Source: Oxytricha trifallax (taxonomy: Eukaryota > Ciliophora > Spirotrichea > Sporadotrichida > Oxytrichidae). From it: a stretch of 64,000 nucleotides of DNA. Position 1 is the stretch's first letter. Every line of letters starts with the position of its first letter. Below are positions 46,201-56,749 of this stretch, piece after piece. The position numbers and the translations under genes were made by a program. The stretch spans positions 34,362-98,361 of the forward strand of contig ARYC01017148.1 in NCBI GenBank assembly GCA_000711775.1, read 5' to 3'. The notes beneath the pieces were generated by a model that was not told the DNA's origin, made no database searches, and saw only the letters and a list, made by a program, of their open reading frames with translations.

Positions 46201-49200
46201 CCAAATAGCTCAAATTATTTTAGTAGCAAATGGGATTTTCATTTCTGTCACTTTAAAAGCTTTGCTTGAATTTTCTAATGTGGTAGAACTAAAAGTTTAC
46301 TTTCATTAATTTTGGGTGGGAAACGGAAAGACTCTTTTATGCTCTACCTACGCAATACTATTAGCTTAGCAGTACAAAGAGCCTGTATTCGTCATTGGAA
46401 AGAATGAGCATCTTGTTTTGAGGGATGAGAAAAACTTTGAGAAGCTCATCATAAGCTCATCTCTAAATGTTAACGTCAATTAATACAGCTCTTTACCAGG
46501 TGTCTATTACCTCACTTAGAAGGTGCTTGAAAACGTTTCGGCGAATTAAGACTTTAAGGATATTTGGAAAAATTCGTTTGTAATTATAGATGAATATGAT
46601 TGGATCTTGCTAGAAGGGTGCGTTAATCAAATTGGAGATCTGCTTGATTTAATTTCTACTGCCAAGGGGATAGTTGGATTCACTGGTTCCGTTATTTCAT
46701 AAAAAGAACTGAGCTGCCTTAAAGTAGCATTTGATGCGCAGGAAACTGTGTTTCCAAAGTTAAGCTGCTTGATGGGTGATAAGAGAATCAAACTCCAACA
46801 GGAACTGGTTTCATCAAATTAAGTAGATTATTGCAAGAGAATATACGAAACCTGCCTCAAATATTGTAAGCTCACTCCTGTTTTGATAGTCGCTCAACAG
46901 TCTTACACAATTATCGAGAATTACTTTAAAAAGTTTGCCTACATTCCTTTCCATTCTATGAAAAATGTTAAAGGCCCTAAACTTGAGGTTTAGTTTGAAT
47001 AATAATTTTCTCAAAAGAACATTGAAGGGTAATTCGGAGTGTTTCTCATGAATGAGCAACAAGGAAGAGGGACTGATTTCAAAACTTCTCATGAAATCGA
47101 GTTTAATGGAGGCTTATTCTTGATAGTTGGTGATGTGTTTTCAAGCAGGTCGCTTGATTAGACTAAATAAGAAGGGCACATATTAGTAAATAATATACAA
47201 GCAAGGTTGCAAGGAAGTAGAATAGGTCGTCAAATTTCAATAGTAAGTCATGGAAAACTAAACACATCTAAAACTGGGAGCGCTTTAAACATATCTTGGT
47301 ATTCAGAAGAAGAGCTAATAAACATTGTTGCAAGATACTAAAAGCTCATCAATGGAGGGTAAGGTAGATATTGATATCTCAATAAATGCTAACGAAGTGA
47401 GTGAACAATCGTTTTAGAATCACGTCAGCTCCACTCAAAATATAATTAATTCACATAACAGCTAAAATGAAATAGCTAACTTAAAAGATTAAAGTTGCTA
47501 GTAGTAATCTTAAAGTAGCTAAACTACATTATAAGAATAACCCAAACTTTTGAACGTTCTTAGCGATGCACCAATTTCAGAACAACCTGTCACACTTAAT
47601 GAAAATAAAATGAATTTGAAGGCTGATTTCAGGTAAAAAGTGTAAAAAAAGAATGAGAAGGAACTGATAGGAATAACAAACAAGAGATAGAAAAAGCTAG
47701 AATCAAAGGTCAGTGCATAGACAGAGAAAATGAGTAAAACAGCTCAATAAGTTGTTGACAATTCTATTATCCTAAATGGGGGGAACCTTTCTAAGAAGTA
47801 ATTAAGCAAAAACGAGTAGGGAGAATAAAATTTTTCCTTGAAAACTGACTCTATAGTTGGATAGAGTAGATATGGTCGAAACATCATGAGAAGAGCCGTG
47901 ACATCCCAAAGTTAAGTAGAAAAGACAAAAAAGAGATAGCAATAATCCATCATCCAATGATAGCAATTTTTGAGGGTCGTGAATGACTGAGGAAATTTGA
48001 CAACAAATAATTTTAATCTTAAGGATGTTAACTTAAATTTAAGAGCTTAAATGGCGAAAAATCATTTTACGGATTCTTTCTCAAATCATATTTTAATTAT
48101 TCTGCTCTTTTAGTAGTCTTCCCCCATCATCAATCACTCCACTCTCGTGCAAGGAATGAACTAACTCTTTGTAATTTAAGAGTTCATCAATTTGCCCTCT
48201 CATTCCATTGAACTCATCTCTCATTCTTTTGTTTTCCTATAAATATTTCTATTTGCTTCCCTTAAGTGCAAATTCCTCTCCTTTAACTCCTCCACTTCAT
48301 TCATTCTACGTTTCTTTAAGAACTTTGCTTTATCAAATGAGCGGATCGGCCTTTTTGTACTAAAAGACTATTAATTTTTATTTTTCTTACCACTGTAGGA
48401 TAGAGAACTTTGCAGAGCTTGAGCAAACTCTGGCTTCATGTGCACAATAAGGTTCTATGTCTAATCAAGTCATTCTCTTCTTTTCAATTTCGCCTCGTAA
48501 ATCATTTAGTTTACCCCATCTTTGTCCAATGAGAGCAGAATGTCGCATATCCATTTTTTATCCAAATGGAGCCAATCACTTTGGTCTGGGAGGTAGATTA
48601 ATAAAGATGGCTTCTTCTTTGCATAATCTAAGAAGTCTTCAGCGGTGAGGCCCTCAATTTAGGGCACAGCTGCAACAACCACATCTGATCTCTTGAGATA
48701 CTAAAATGTATGACCCTACCTAATCTTACCTCTTTTTCTCCGTTTAAAATGGCCTTGAAAAAGTAGACGTTTGAACATGTTAGTTTTGGTAAATAAGCTC
48801 CACACTCTTGCGTCAAGAAGTCGTATAGCTCCTTTTTGTTTCCAATCTTCTCTCTTACTTAGTGCACGTTGACTTCTTGTAATCTTTGTTGCATTATTAA
48901 GTTATTATTAAAATTCTTTATTATAATTCACTGATTCCTCTAATTAATAATCATTGGAATTTTTGTAGTCTAATTCCATCTAAATATAAATCAATAAATA
49001 TGAAGTATAATATTTAATAGAATAATTATTCTATATAGAGAAAAGATTTTAGTCCCTAGTTTTTTCTTGTTAGTGCTAGAATAAATTTCATAAAGTATGG
49101 AGCGTTTAAAGCAAAGTGATATCAGGAATTTTTACAAACATAACACTGATAATTCAAGTTAAGACTCCTATGAGTCCGATGAATCGGCTGAGGAAAAGAA

Positions 49201-52200
49201 TTAGAATTAATAAAGCTTAATCATAAAACTTAATTACATTTCCAGGTAACTTATTTAAGCTTCCAAACCACTGGAGGCGCCAATATAGATAGTGGAACTT
49301 CAGCTAAATGAAAATAATAGAATAGAAAAGTGGCTTTTAGAGGTATCTCGTCAAAAAGATTATTCAAATTAAATTATTGATCCATTGACACAATTTGAAT
49401 CAATAAAATAAAGCTAAACGATTGAGGAGTATTTTTCCTGAGAGTTAATAACTGACTACCTTGAAAAAGCATGTATGTTACATTTCAGGCAATAATTGAA
49501 TTAGGATGAGGACAACGAATCTAAGATTTAAATTGAAGCTTAATCGAAGTAAGTTTTCCATTAGTTTAAAGAATAATGTGAGAGTGTTTCTTCTATTAAT
49601 GGAAAAGAAGAATAGTATCTCTAGCTTTCATAGTTAAAAAACACAAAAGTTTAATAAAACAAAAGAAAGAGAGAACTAAAAGCAATTAAGTCTTAAAAGT
49701 TGGAAAGTAGAATATATAGTTTGTATGAAAACTTTAATGTGAGCAAGCAAGCCTTAACTAGGAGATTTAAAGTTTCCTACTACAGAGTTAATTAGATAAT
49801 TCAGAAATTTGAGAAATCAAGATCTACACCAAGTTACGAAAATCGATAGTCTTAAGAGTACAAGCTTAGTGGAGTTGCATTATTCATTTCTAAGATAGTT
49901 TAACAGCATCAAGGGCTTGTATCGCTTTAAAAAATTAGTAGCTTATTGAAATCATCTTTTGATGTGAATCAGACCATTTCATAAATACCATAATCTTGAG
50001 GAAACACCTTCGCTATAGTTTTAAAAAGATTTACTATTTAGATAAGCGTTCCTCTAACTACAGATAAAAAAACCTCAGATGACTAGCTGCTGCAAATTAT
50101 ATTTAATTACTGTTCGATCAAAAGATTATAATAAATGTAGATGAAAGCAGTATCTAAGAAAACAATCCCTCTCACAAAGGTTGGGGGCCTGTTGGTCAAC
50201 AGAGTTTCTCAACTTTAAAGCGACGTGTAAGCAAGCTCAATATAATTGTGCGGCATTTAGCGATGGTCAGATGCATTTCACAGTAAACTCAGGAAGAAAC
50301 AATAGTTTGAGCTTTTATAACTTCATTCTCAAACTTTGCTGCCTGCTTGAAAAATAAGATCAAAGTTGGCGAGAGAAGTTCATTGTCTAGATTGACAATG
50401 CTACATATCACAAAAGCTCATTTGTCAGAGAAAAGTTTAAACTTCTTTAAATTCCTATTGTTTTTCTAGGCCCTTATTAGTTTAATTTAGCTCCTGTGGA
50501 AAAAGTTTTTGCACATATCAAAAGTATCTGCTATGATTCAAAATATTTTAATACTGGAAATAAGTAAGTCTATTATTAGTATTTAAATCTAACAACTTTA
50601 TTTAGGAAATCAATGATCCTTAACTATGCCAATCATATAAAAAGCCTTAATTTCAATTGGTTGCCGAAAGCTTTTTCGAAAAGCTTAAATTTTGCTATGC
50701 TCTATTTGACTGAAGCAGATTCTAATTGATCAAGTCAATACAAACTACCTATAAAAAGTTTAAACTCTTGTTTAATTAGACTAGTTGGCTTAAAATTTCA
50801 TTAAATCGTTTAGTTCATATATCTATAGACGTAATTAGTCTCATTCTAGTTTGAGACTTTTGTTATTAAGTTAAAATTCTTATGAATATTCATTTTTCTT
50901 AATTTAATAATATTCAGCAGCAGCTTTGATTACGCTGATTTGATCAGAGAAATTTTTCAGTACTAGACTTCGATTTAAATATCTTTAATTTGAATGATAA
51001 AATTTTTAAGCTTGTTAGTTATATTGTAGCTGTCTGAAATTTTCAACATTCTTAGTTTAATTATAGTCTCAAGGTGGCTTTAAATGATTTTACAAACCCT
51101 AATTTTCCTTACTTAGTTGATTCATTTTTTAATTCTAATATTAATTATTACTTTTTTTTGCGAGAGTTTGATCACATAAGTCTTGGTTTCTCTTATTTTT
51201 GAAGTACAAAACTTTATTTCTAGCTTGATGTGAAAAAATATCTGTTTAATTTGATAAGTAGATATCTAGAATAATTGTGAGCTTAGAATTTTCATTTATT
51301 TAAAGATTTGAAATTATAAGCTGGTGTACTAGTAACTGCTGAGAACAAGAACTTCTTTTCTCCTTTATTTTAACCAATCAAAATGGTAAAACGATGTTAA
51401 ATTATTTCTAAAAAGTAGGGCTTTAATCTCATAGAATACACAAATTACTGTTAAACTATTTTCATTTACAATTGTAAATATTCTTTGCTTTATTCATATT
51501 AATGAACATTTTATGCTTGTCATATTCTTGCTGAATGGAAGGTTGTAATTTAATGTCAAGGGTTTGCACTTAACATTCCTTAATTAGAATAATTCTTTTT
51601 ATAACTTTGTCATTTTGAATTGTTCAATCATTATTTTATAAAATAGTGAGCCACTGTACGATCTTGATTTGTTTGAATAATTTTGAAGAATTTGAATTTT
51701 CATTAAACCTAATTCGTTTATAATTACATTTTTGAAATAATAATTGTATATTATTATTAGTTTTAGGCATTCTAATTTGAGTTTCTTTTTATATTTATAA
51801 ATTTTCACTTTTAATTTTATAAATGAGACATCTGAATTACACTAACATGTAACACACTAACATGTGGATGCTCTTAATTAATTTAACTTTAAATAATTAT
51901 TGAAATTTAATTTATTTTGATTATACTTACTTTTAATTTTTATTGATTCAAATATTAGCGCCTTAATTATTCTCAGGCTTCAAGAAAATTCTCATAGTTA
52001 TTTGTGTATTATTATCCAATTTATACTCTATTTTAATTGAATTTTGTTGTTTGTTTTGTTAACAACAATTATGTAAAAATATTTCGTATTCCTTTAAATT
52101 TATTTTTACTGTGCTTTAATTTATTTTAGTTTAAAATTCTTAAACTCCAATAAAATATTATATAATGAATTATTTAAAATATAATAAGTTTATATTTCAA

Positions 52201-54699
52201 ACTGCTTAAGTACTTAGTAGAATATTCCAAATATTCAAACAACCGATGACAAACTTAATTAAGACTAGTAAATTAATTATAATAAAATAAATAAAATAAT
52301 CACTTATACTTTTCAAAGGGTTTTTCTTATAAATTAAGTAACATGAATCCAACCTACAATATTTATAACTATTATTATCAACTTCCTTACTAATCATAAT
52401 TCGTCTAAAATTAAAGCTAGAGTGCTTTTGATTGCCAATATTCTCAGTCAATCAATTTAATATAAAGTCCTATCCAACTGACTCAACAGCCTTCACTTTA
52501 ACAGTATAATCAAAATTACGTTAACTATCAAAGTTATATGAATGGGCCGCATTTAGATTCAACAAGTCCTAGACTAGACTATCATTAAAATAATAAAAAA
52601 ATTGAGAATTAGAATTTCCAAGAAAATAATAAGCAAAATTAATTAACTTAAAACTCTTAGAGTGAACTATCCAATTATCTTTGTTTCTAAAATCAATAAA
52701 ATTTTTAACTTTGAAATAATGATAAGCATAACAAAAACTTAGAGTTAGGGAAAACACTTAATCTTAGCAACTACTACAATAGGTTGAGAAACAATTTAAA
52801 ACTAAACTAAGATTAAATATCAAAGCTTGAAGGATAATTCAAATAATTTAGTGACTTTAGGAATTGGTATAAGCCAGTAATATCTTAAAAAATGCAATTA
52901 ACTAGAATCAAGACTTACATGACGAGCTAAACTAATTAGCAAATAGGTAATGTAATAGCAATTAGTGCCACAAATAAAATGAACAAATTAAGTAACAGCA
53001 AAATGACCCAAATATCATTAATTTAAAGTCTCAAAAAAATCAAATTCAAAAGTCAATTTGCTAAAATAAAAAATCTTGCAATAATAGAATTTGTTTGAAT
53101 GAGAAAAGGTAAATGAAGGAAAAATACTTGGAGAAGTGCTAATACTATGAATTAAAGATTGCTTCCTTAGTTAATCAGATAAAAAATTACGAGGACCTTT
53201 TAACTATTTTGAATGACAAATTTGGAGAAAGATTCAAAAAGATTGTAGAGGAAATCATGAAAGAATTTTCAGAAGAAGAAATAATATAAATTTAAAATAT
53301 GGAAAAAGATTATGTTTTTGAAGTAGAACAAAGCCCAATTAACCTTGAATAAATTAAGAATTAAATTAAATCTCAGTAAATTAAAACAGAAAGAAGTGTT
53401 GAAGAATTCAGCTAAAATAAGAAAGAATACTAGCTTAAATTTTTTAATTGGGGTATGAGGCAGATCAAGAATGGTTCAGTACAATACTAAGGGTCAATAT
53501 AAAATCCTGAGGTCTGGAAATAAATTCTAAAAGATCATAAAGTTGATAAATGTGGCAATCGATTTGGCGTATTGTTAAGTGATGGGCCTTGGGATCACAC
53601 TGCTTGCAATTTAAACTATCCTACATTAAAAGACAGAGAGTTCCTCGACAAAATTCCACTTGAAGATCTTTAGAAGGATGGCTACTATTTTATGTGGATT
53701 ACAAATAAAAAACTGGAGCCTGCATTAAAGCTTTTAGAAGACCACAACTATGAGAGAGTAGAAATAATAACGTGGATAAAAATAGACAAGACTAAAATAA
53801 TCAGAGAGGGAATTGGCTACTTCTTAAGGCACTGCTATGAATTCTGTATAATGGCAAGGAACAAAGGACCATTTCGTTGCTTAAAATAAAAATCTCAAAC
53901 TCATTCAGCCCCTAACGTAATTTTTGCTGAGCTAAGAGAGTAATCAAGAAAGCCAGATCAAATTTATGAGATAATTGAATAACTAGTTCCTGGTGGTCGG
54001 TATTTAGAACTATTCCCTAGACCACACAATCAAAGAGAAAAATGGACTGGCTTAGGTAATGAAAGTATTTTAAATAAGAAGGTGAGAACTAAACTAAGAA
54101 GGTAATAAAGAGATAAAATGTTCAATTAAAAAATAAAAAATTCCTAGGTAATCACAATTAGCTGATGTATTTTTTTATAATAATATTTTCCTTTGATTAA
54201 TTTTTCATTATTTTAAATATTCGCTTGAATTAAGACAAGGGGTTTTATAAAATGGCACTGTAAAATCAATCACTCTCTTCACTCTGTTGACAGTCTTGAA
54301 AGTAATACCATTTCTTCTATAAATGTTGGCTATAGTTTAAGGAGAGATACGCATGTCAGGAAACTTGCGATGAAACATCACAGCTCGCTAGTCTAGTGGA
54401 AAGTGTGCCCAATACTTTAAAGTCTTCGAGTCGCAGAGGTAGTCAATATGGTGCTGTGAGAACTTTTATTTTCTTGCAGGATGCTTTCGAGTGCCTGAAT
54501 TATAATGCTAAACAGCCAACAAGCAATGATACCTAACAGTTGAGGCACTCTTGCATAGGAGCTTTGCTATAGCTGCATAATTTAGCACTGGTTTGACTTA
54601 GTCTATATTAATTCTTGTACCATACCTAAGCTTAAGCAGTAAATCTAAATATTACTCATCATAAATAGACCCTAAATTTCGCTAATTTCTATTTCTCAT
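43228..54699 (-). CDS. TBE 42 kDa DDE transposase (TBE-c), split by 10.4 kb insert
   Basis: 5' part 54699-54248 starts MRNRNQRNLGSIYDEQ and ends TVPFY; 3' part 43843-43228 has IHADEAVFTFN, VFVDNLSVHKTKE and YSPQFNGIEFYW (DD34E) and ends at TGA 43228. Removing the insert and one TA copy restores continuity. The rejoined length is 1070 nt, not divisible by three; removing a GTAATAATTT...CAAAGAG segment (41 nt, GT..AG) at the junction gives 343 codons including the stop. So either a small intron or a frameshift lies there. Otherwise no nonsense codon was seen. Confidence 0.8.
44604..47374 (+). CDS. SecA-like P-loop ATPase/translocase, one frameshift
   Basis: ATG 44604 (MLNTKNLEILEASMKLKG). An AT-hook-like KRGRKPQ occurs at about residue 65. 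A long helical N-terminal region (~560 residues) leads to a SecA/DEAD-type motor: NFG-W, then GNGKTLLCSTYAI (Walker A) at 46319, VIIDEYDWIL (Walker B) at ~46583, GFTGS, a second RecA-like lobe with PVLIVAQQ, EQQGRGTDFK (SecA has AGRGTDIK), GGLFLIV, and QGSRIGRQ as a terminal arginine-finger-like motif. Ends TGA 47372. The frame before Walker A and the frame after differ by one base at about 46318 (GGGTGGGAAAC), so one base is missing or a -1 shift is used. SecA-like motors occur outside secretion in ciliates; the role here is unknown. The next ORF overlaps its last 23 bases. Confidence 0.7.
47352..47960 (+). CDS. Small basic Gln/Ser/Asn-rich protein, unknown
   Basis: ATG 47352 (MEGKVDIDISINANEVS), TGA 47958; 202 residues. 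Gln from TAA/TAG is very frequent (DQSCQQQSQSSQTTLQEQ). The second half is basic (NKRQKKLESK, RNIMRRAVTSQ, KTKKRQQQ). No domain recognised; low complexity. It starts 20 bases before the stop of the SecA-like gene and in another frame, so it may be a separate small gene or, after a frame event, a C-terminal extension. Confidence 0.55.
48081..48894 (-). CDS. Divergent homologue of the TBE 22 kDa protein
   Basis: ATG 48894 (MQQRLQEVNVHQVREK). KKELYDFLTQECGAYLP and VYFFKAILNGEKE align with KEDLYRYLTQHVGLFLP and ISFLKAILCDEKK of the TBE protein. A 29-nt GT..AG segment (GTAAGATTAGG...TTTTAG, about 48695-48723) acts as an intron: removing it continues as YLKRSDVVVAAVPQIEGLTA, LLIYLPDQSDWLHLDKKW and ICDILLSLDKDGV, matching IPNYPEIS, VVYLPTKKQ and FFFGVLGTL. 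After a TGA near 48460 the 3' portion (to 48081) codes in shifted frames for a basic, coiled-coil segment (KKRRMNEVEELKERNLHLRE), so more introns or decay are likely. Confidence 0.65.
49097..50729 (+). pseudogene. IS630/Tc1-type DD34E transposase, inactivated
   Basis: ATG 49097. TGA at 49439 and 49997 interrupt the N-terminal part, which holds a helix-turn-helix-like stretch (NVSKQALTRRFKVSYYRVNQ). The frame shifts by 50000 into KHLRYSFKKIYYLDKRS, has TGA near 50077, reads INVDESSI (first Asp), HKGWGPVGQQSFSTLKRR, shifts again near 50253, then SDGQMHF, VQIDNATYHKSSF (second Asp, 50394) and GPYQFNLAPVEKVFAHIK (Glu, 50499). Spacing of the last two is 34 residues, as in Tc1/IS630. A possible 42-nt intron lies near 50565. 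At least four disabling changes are seen. Presumed original mobiliser of the 10.4 kb element. Confidence 0.8.
50730..53112. other. AT-rich stretch with weak coding-like remnants
   Basis: Minus strand about 52458-52838 is open between TGA codons and reads SLTLSFCYAYHYFKVKNF, NFDYTVKVKAVESVGQDF; past a TGA at ~52455 it continues FRRIMISKEVDNNSYKYC. Plus strand about 50940-51260 has short frames such as NPNFPYLVDSFF. These could be remnants of one more cargo gene; I do not recognise it. Upstream of the methyltransferase ATG, about 52850-53112 is also open, Gln/Asn-rich. Confidence 0.3.
53113..54165 (+). CDS. MT-A70-family adenine methyltransferase, DPPW changed to DGPW
   Basis: ATG 53113, TGA 54163, 350 residues, uninterrupted. 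The first ~110 residues are helical/charged (YLEKCQYYELKIASLVNQIK, KFGERFKKIVEEIMKEF). The MT-A70 domain follows: GVLLSDGPWDH (residues 157-160 are the catalytic/SAM motif, normally DPPW), CNLNYPTL, GYYFMWITNKKLEPALKLL, ERVEIITWIKIDKT, GYFLRHCYEFCIMARNKG, APNVIFAELRES, SRKPDQIYEIIEQLVPGG, RYLELFPRPHN and EKWTGLGNE. Family members (METTL3/Ime4, ciliate MTA1) transfer methyl to adenine N6 in RNA or DNA. The layout resembles ciliate MTA1 more than METTL14, which loses the motif entirely. It is the last gene of the 10.4 kb element. The start could lie further upstream, as the frame stays open to about 52855 without an ATG. Confidence 0.85.
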
Positions 54700-54843
54700 T
54701 TTGCAATATGACCTAATTTCTCAACTAACCCCAATAAGACCCCAACTATACCCTACAAATCAAAGCACTTATAAACCTCACTAAGGGGTTTTGGGGTTTT
54801 GAATGTATAGTAGTCTGTATTAGAGAGGTTTTATTTTTACTAT

Positions 54844-56749
54844 TCACTCAAACAATACTTTTGGGGGGGAAGTTTCCTGCCCCCAGACAGTTTCCTGCCC
54901 CAAAAGGTAGTTTCCTGCCCCCAACATTAAATTTTATGTTTTTTGCAATAAATTTAATAGAAACAAATAAATTTTAATTTCAATAACCATAACCATGTAC
55001 TATACAACATTTATTATTATATAATTTTCAAGGTACATAATTATTCTTTATCAAATTATATATTACTGACAAGGCTAAAATAAGTGTTTTATTTTATTAA
55101 TTAATGTAATTTTCATTAAATTTTAAATTGATTATCAAGGTAGAAATGATATTTGAAGCTAAATTATAAAAAAAACTACATCATAAAGATTCTTTGAAAA
55201 TTACACAAATTACATATTTTTATGTATGGGGCAGGAAACTACCTTTTTGGGGGCAGGAAACTTCCCCCCTTGGGTGCATATAAAATTTTGGGGCAGGAAA
55301 CTTCCCCCCCCATACTTTTGCATCATGAGGCAACTTTCTAAACTTTATTTCTCCTATCCAGCTTACAATTTAGTCTATTGTATGCTCCGCTTTATGGTTA
55401 AGCTTAATGATTTTCTGCTCAGCCATATCTTTCATTTTACCTTTTATCTTATTCTAGTCTAGATATTTCTGTATTCTCTGCTTTGAATCTTTCTCTCTCT
55501 TACAGCTATAGTAATCATTTCTTTGCATATCGCATTCAGCAATAATTGCTGCTAGAGCCCATACATCCCACTTAATATCACCATCTCTCCAGTCCTCCCT
55601 TTCTGGAAAGTATCCAGGAGTACCATAAACGTTGCCAAGTCCTGAAGCTTCAACTCTTTATGATCTATTGAAATCAATTATTACTACTCTGAGAGGTGAA
55701 AAGTCAAGCATAATATTCTCAGGCTTCAAGTCTCTATGAACATACCCTAAAGTGTGCAGCTCTTCTATGCCTTTGCAAACATTTGTAAGAATAAGAGGTA
55801 GCTACTTTGGAATCCTTTAATCTTATATGTAGTCTCTTAAAGTAATATAATAAAGAGGGAGACGAAAAGCAACTTGATCTTGAGCAAGGAGAATTGCATC
55901 GAGCTTAATTATAAATCTGCACTATCTATCCCTTGCTTTAGTAAGAGCTTAGTACTCATTGACAAATTCAATTTGATACTTGTCATCGCATTTAAAGTAG
56001 TTGAATGGATAAATCTTGTATGCGAACTGCTTATCAGTAATGACCTTTTTCTCAAACTTGTCCTCAAGTATAAGATAACTTTCCTTACATTCTTTAAGGT
56101 CAATTACATTTAAAATTGGAAGCTTTAGTGCTTGTATCTTCAAAGTGATTTTCACTATCTCAGAAGCTGGAAGGTTTCTCACTGCTTTAATAAGCTTATT
56201 TTCTTTCTTAACTCTTTGTTCCAAGGATTCTAAAGGGTCTCTTGGCTTTCTTCTTTGAAGGAAGACCTCACCAGTCTCAGGATCTATGACTTCAAACTTA
56301 TTGCCATGATGGTTTTAAAGGTGAACTTTTAAATCTCTTGAATGATTATATTACTTATTGCAATAAGGGCAAAAATATTTTCCATCTATCTTATCATGCT
56401 TAAGATAGAGTTTAGGCTTGTTAGAATGCTACTCTAAGATATGACGCTTAAGAGCAGATTTATAATTGAAGTTCTTCTCACACTCTTCACATAAATGTAA
56501 TGCTTTAATTTCTTTTTTCTCTTCCTCCTCTTCAACCATTTTTATTGGAACTTCGCATTGAATTTCTTAGCTCTCCATTTCTATTTAACAACTGAATTGT
56601 TATTAAAAGTCTGAGACCTAAGGTTATAGAATTTCAGGTTTGTACTAGGTAAAGGCATCACAAGTCTCAATTTTTTTTTGATTGATGAAAGAAAGTTTTT
56701 GCTGGCTAATGCCAAGCAATGCCTCTTTTCTTAGTAAGTTGCCGCTCAT
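54844..56749 (-). CDS. TBE 57 kDa protein (TBE-d), interrupted by 448 bp element
   Basis: ATG 56749 (MSGNLLRKEALLG). Removing the 448 bp insert and one 9 bp duplicate leaves 1449 nt, i.e. 482 residues plus TGA 54844. Two C2H2-type fingers lie at about 56360-56500 (ECEKNFNYKSALKRH; CPYCN..YNHSRDLK). Kinase half: LPASEIVKITLKIQALKLPI, FAYKIYPFNYF (Lys), HRDLKPENIMLDF, VVIIDFNRS (DFN), GTPGYFPEREDW, WDVWALAAIIAECD. The insert lies a few codons before the stop (HDAKVLFE end), so only the tail would change. I did not find a TGA in the frame. Confidence 0.75.
54864..55311. mobile_element. 448 bp G-rich foldback element with 9 bp target duplication
   Basis: ATACTTTTG stands on both sides (54855-54863, 55312-55320). 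Each end has three copies of a unit around AGTTTCCTGCCCC: left GGGGGGAAGTTTCCTGCCCC, then two more; right the inverse. The centre (54925-55220) is AT-rich with no ORF. A 9 bp duplication is typical of Mutator-like elements, but no such transposase is in the window. Confidence 0.8.

Larger units (their letters stand above)
43846..54245. mobile_element. 10.4 kb cargo-rich DNA transposon, not recognised as a named family
   Basis: Inserted in the TBE-c transposase gene with a TA duplication (43844-43845 and 54246-54247), exposed by comparison with TBE-f and TBE-a. Contents: SecA-like ATPase (+), small basic ORF (+), TBE-22-kDa-like gene (-), DD34E transposase (+, broken), MT-A70 methyltransferase (+). 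Ends: left AAGCTAAATATT; right (inverted) AAACCCCTTGTC, with AAGCGAATATTT 19 bp inside. A full terminal inverted repeat is not evident, so one end may be eroded. 43846-44603 has no gene I can support. Confidence 0.8.
40354..54801 (-). mobile_element. TBE: TBE-c, nested in TBE-d and itself interrupted
   Basis: Left end CAAAACCCCTTAGTGAGG lacks one C4A4 repeat; right end is the full inverse, ending at 54801. Without the 10.4 kb insert it is ~4.05 kb, normal for a TBE. Genes from left: 57 kDa (-), 22 kDa (+), transposase (-). It has the most intact gene set in the window. Confidence 0.9.

Noticed and set aside
46300..46325. Canonical X XXY YYZ slippery heptamer before the SecA-like motor
   Set aside because: The zero-frame codons AAT TTT GGG TGG do not fit the pattern; a plain deletion is simpler.
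55226..55462. 78-codon plus ORF with GAGNFPPW
   Set aside because: Runs from the G-rich foldback arm into the antisense of the TBE-d 57 kDa gene.
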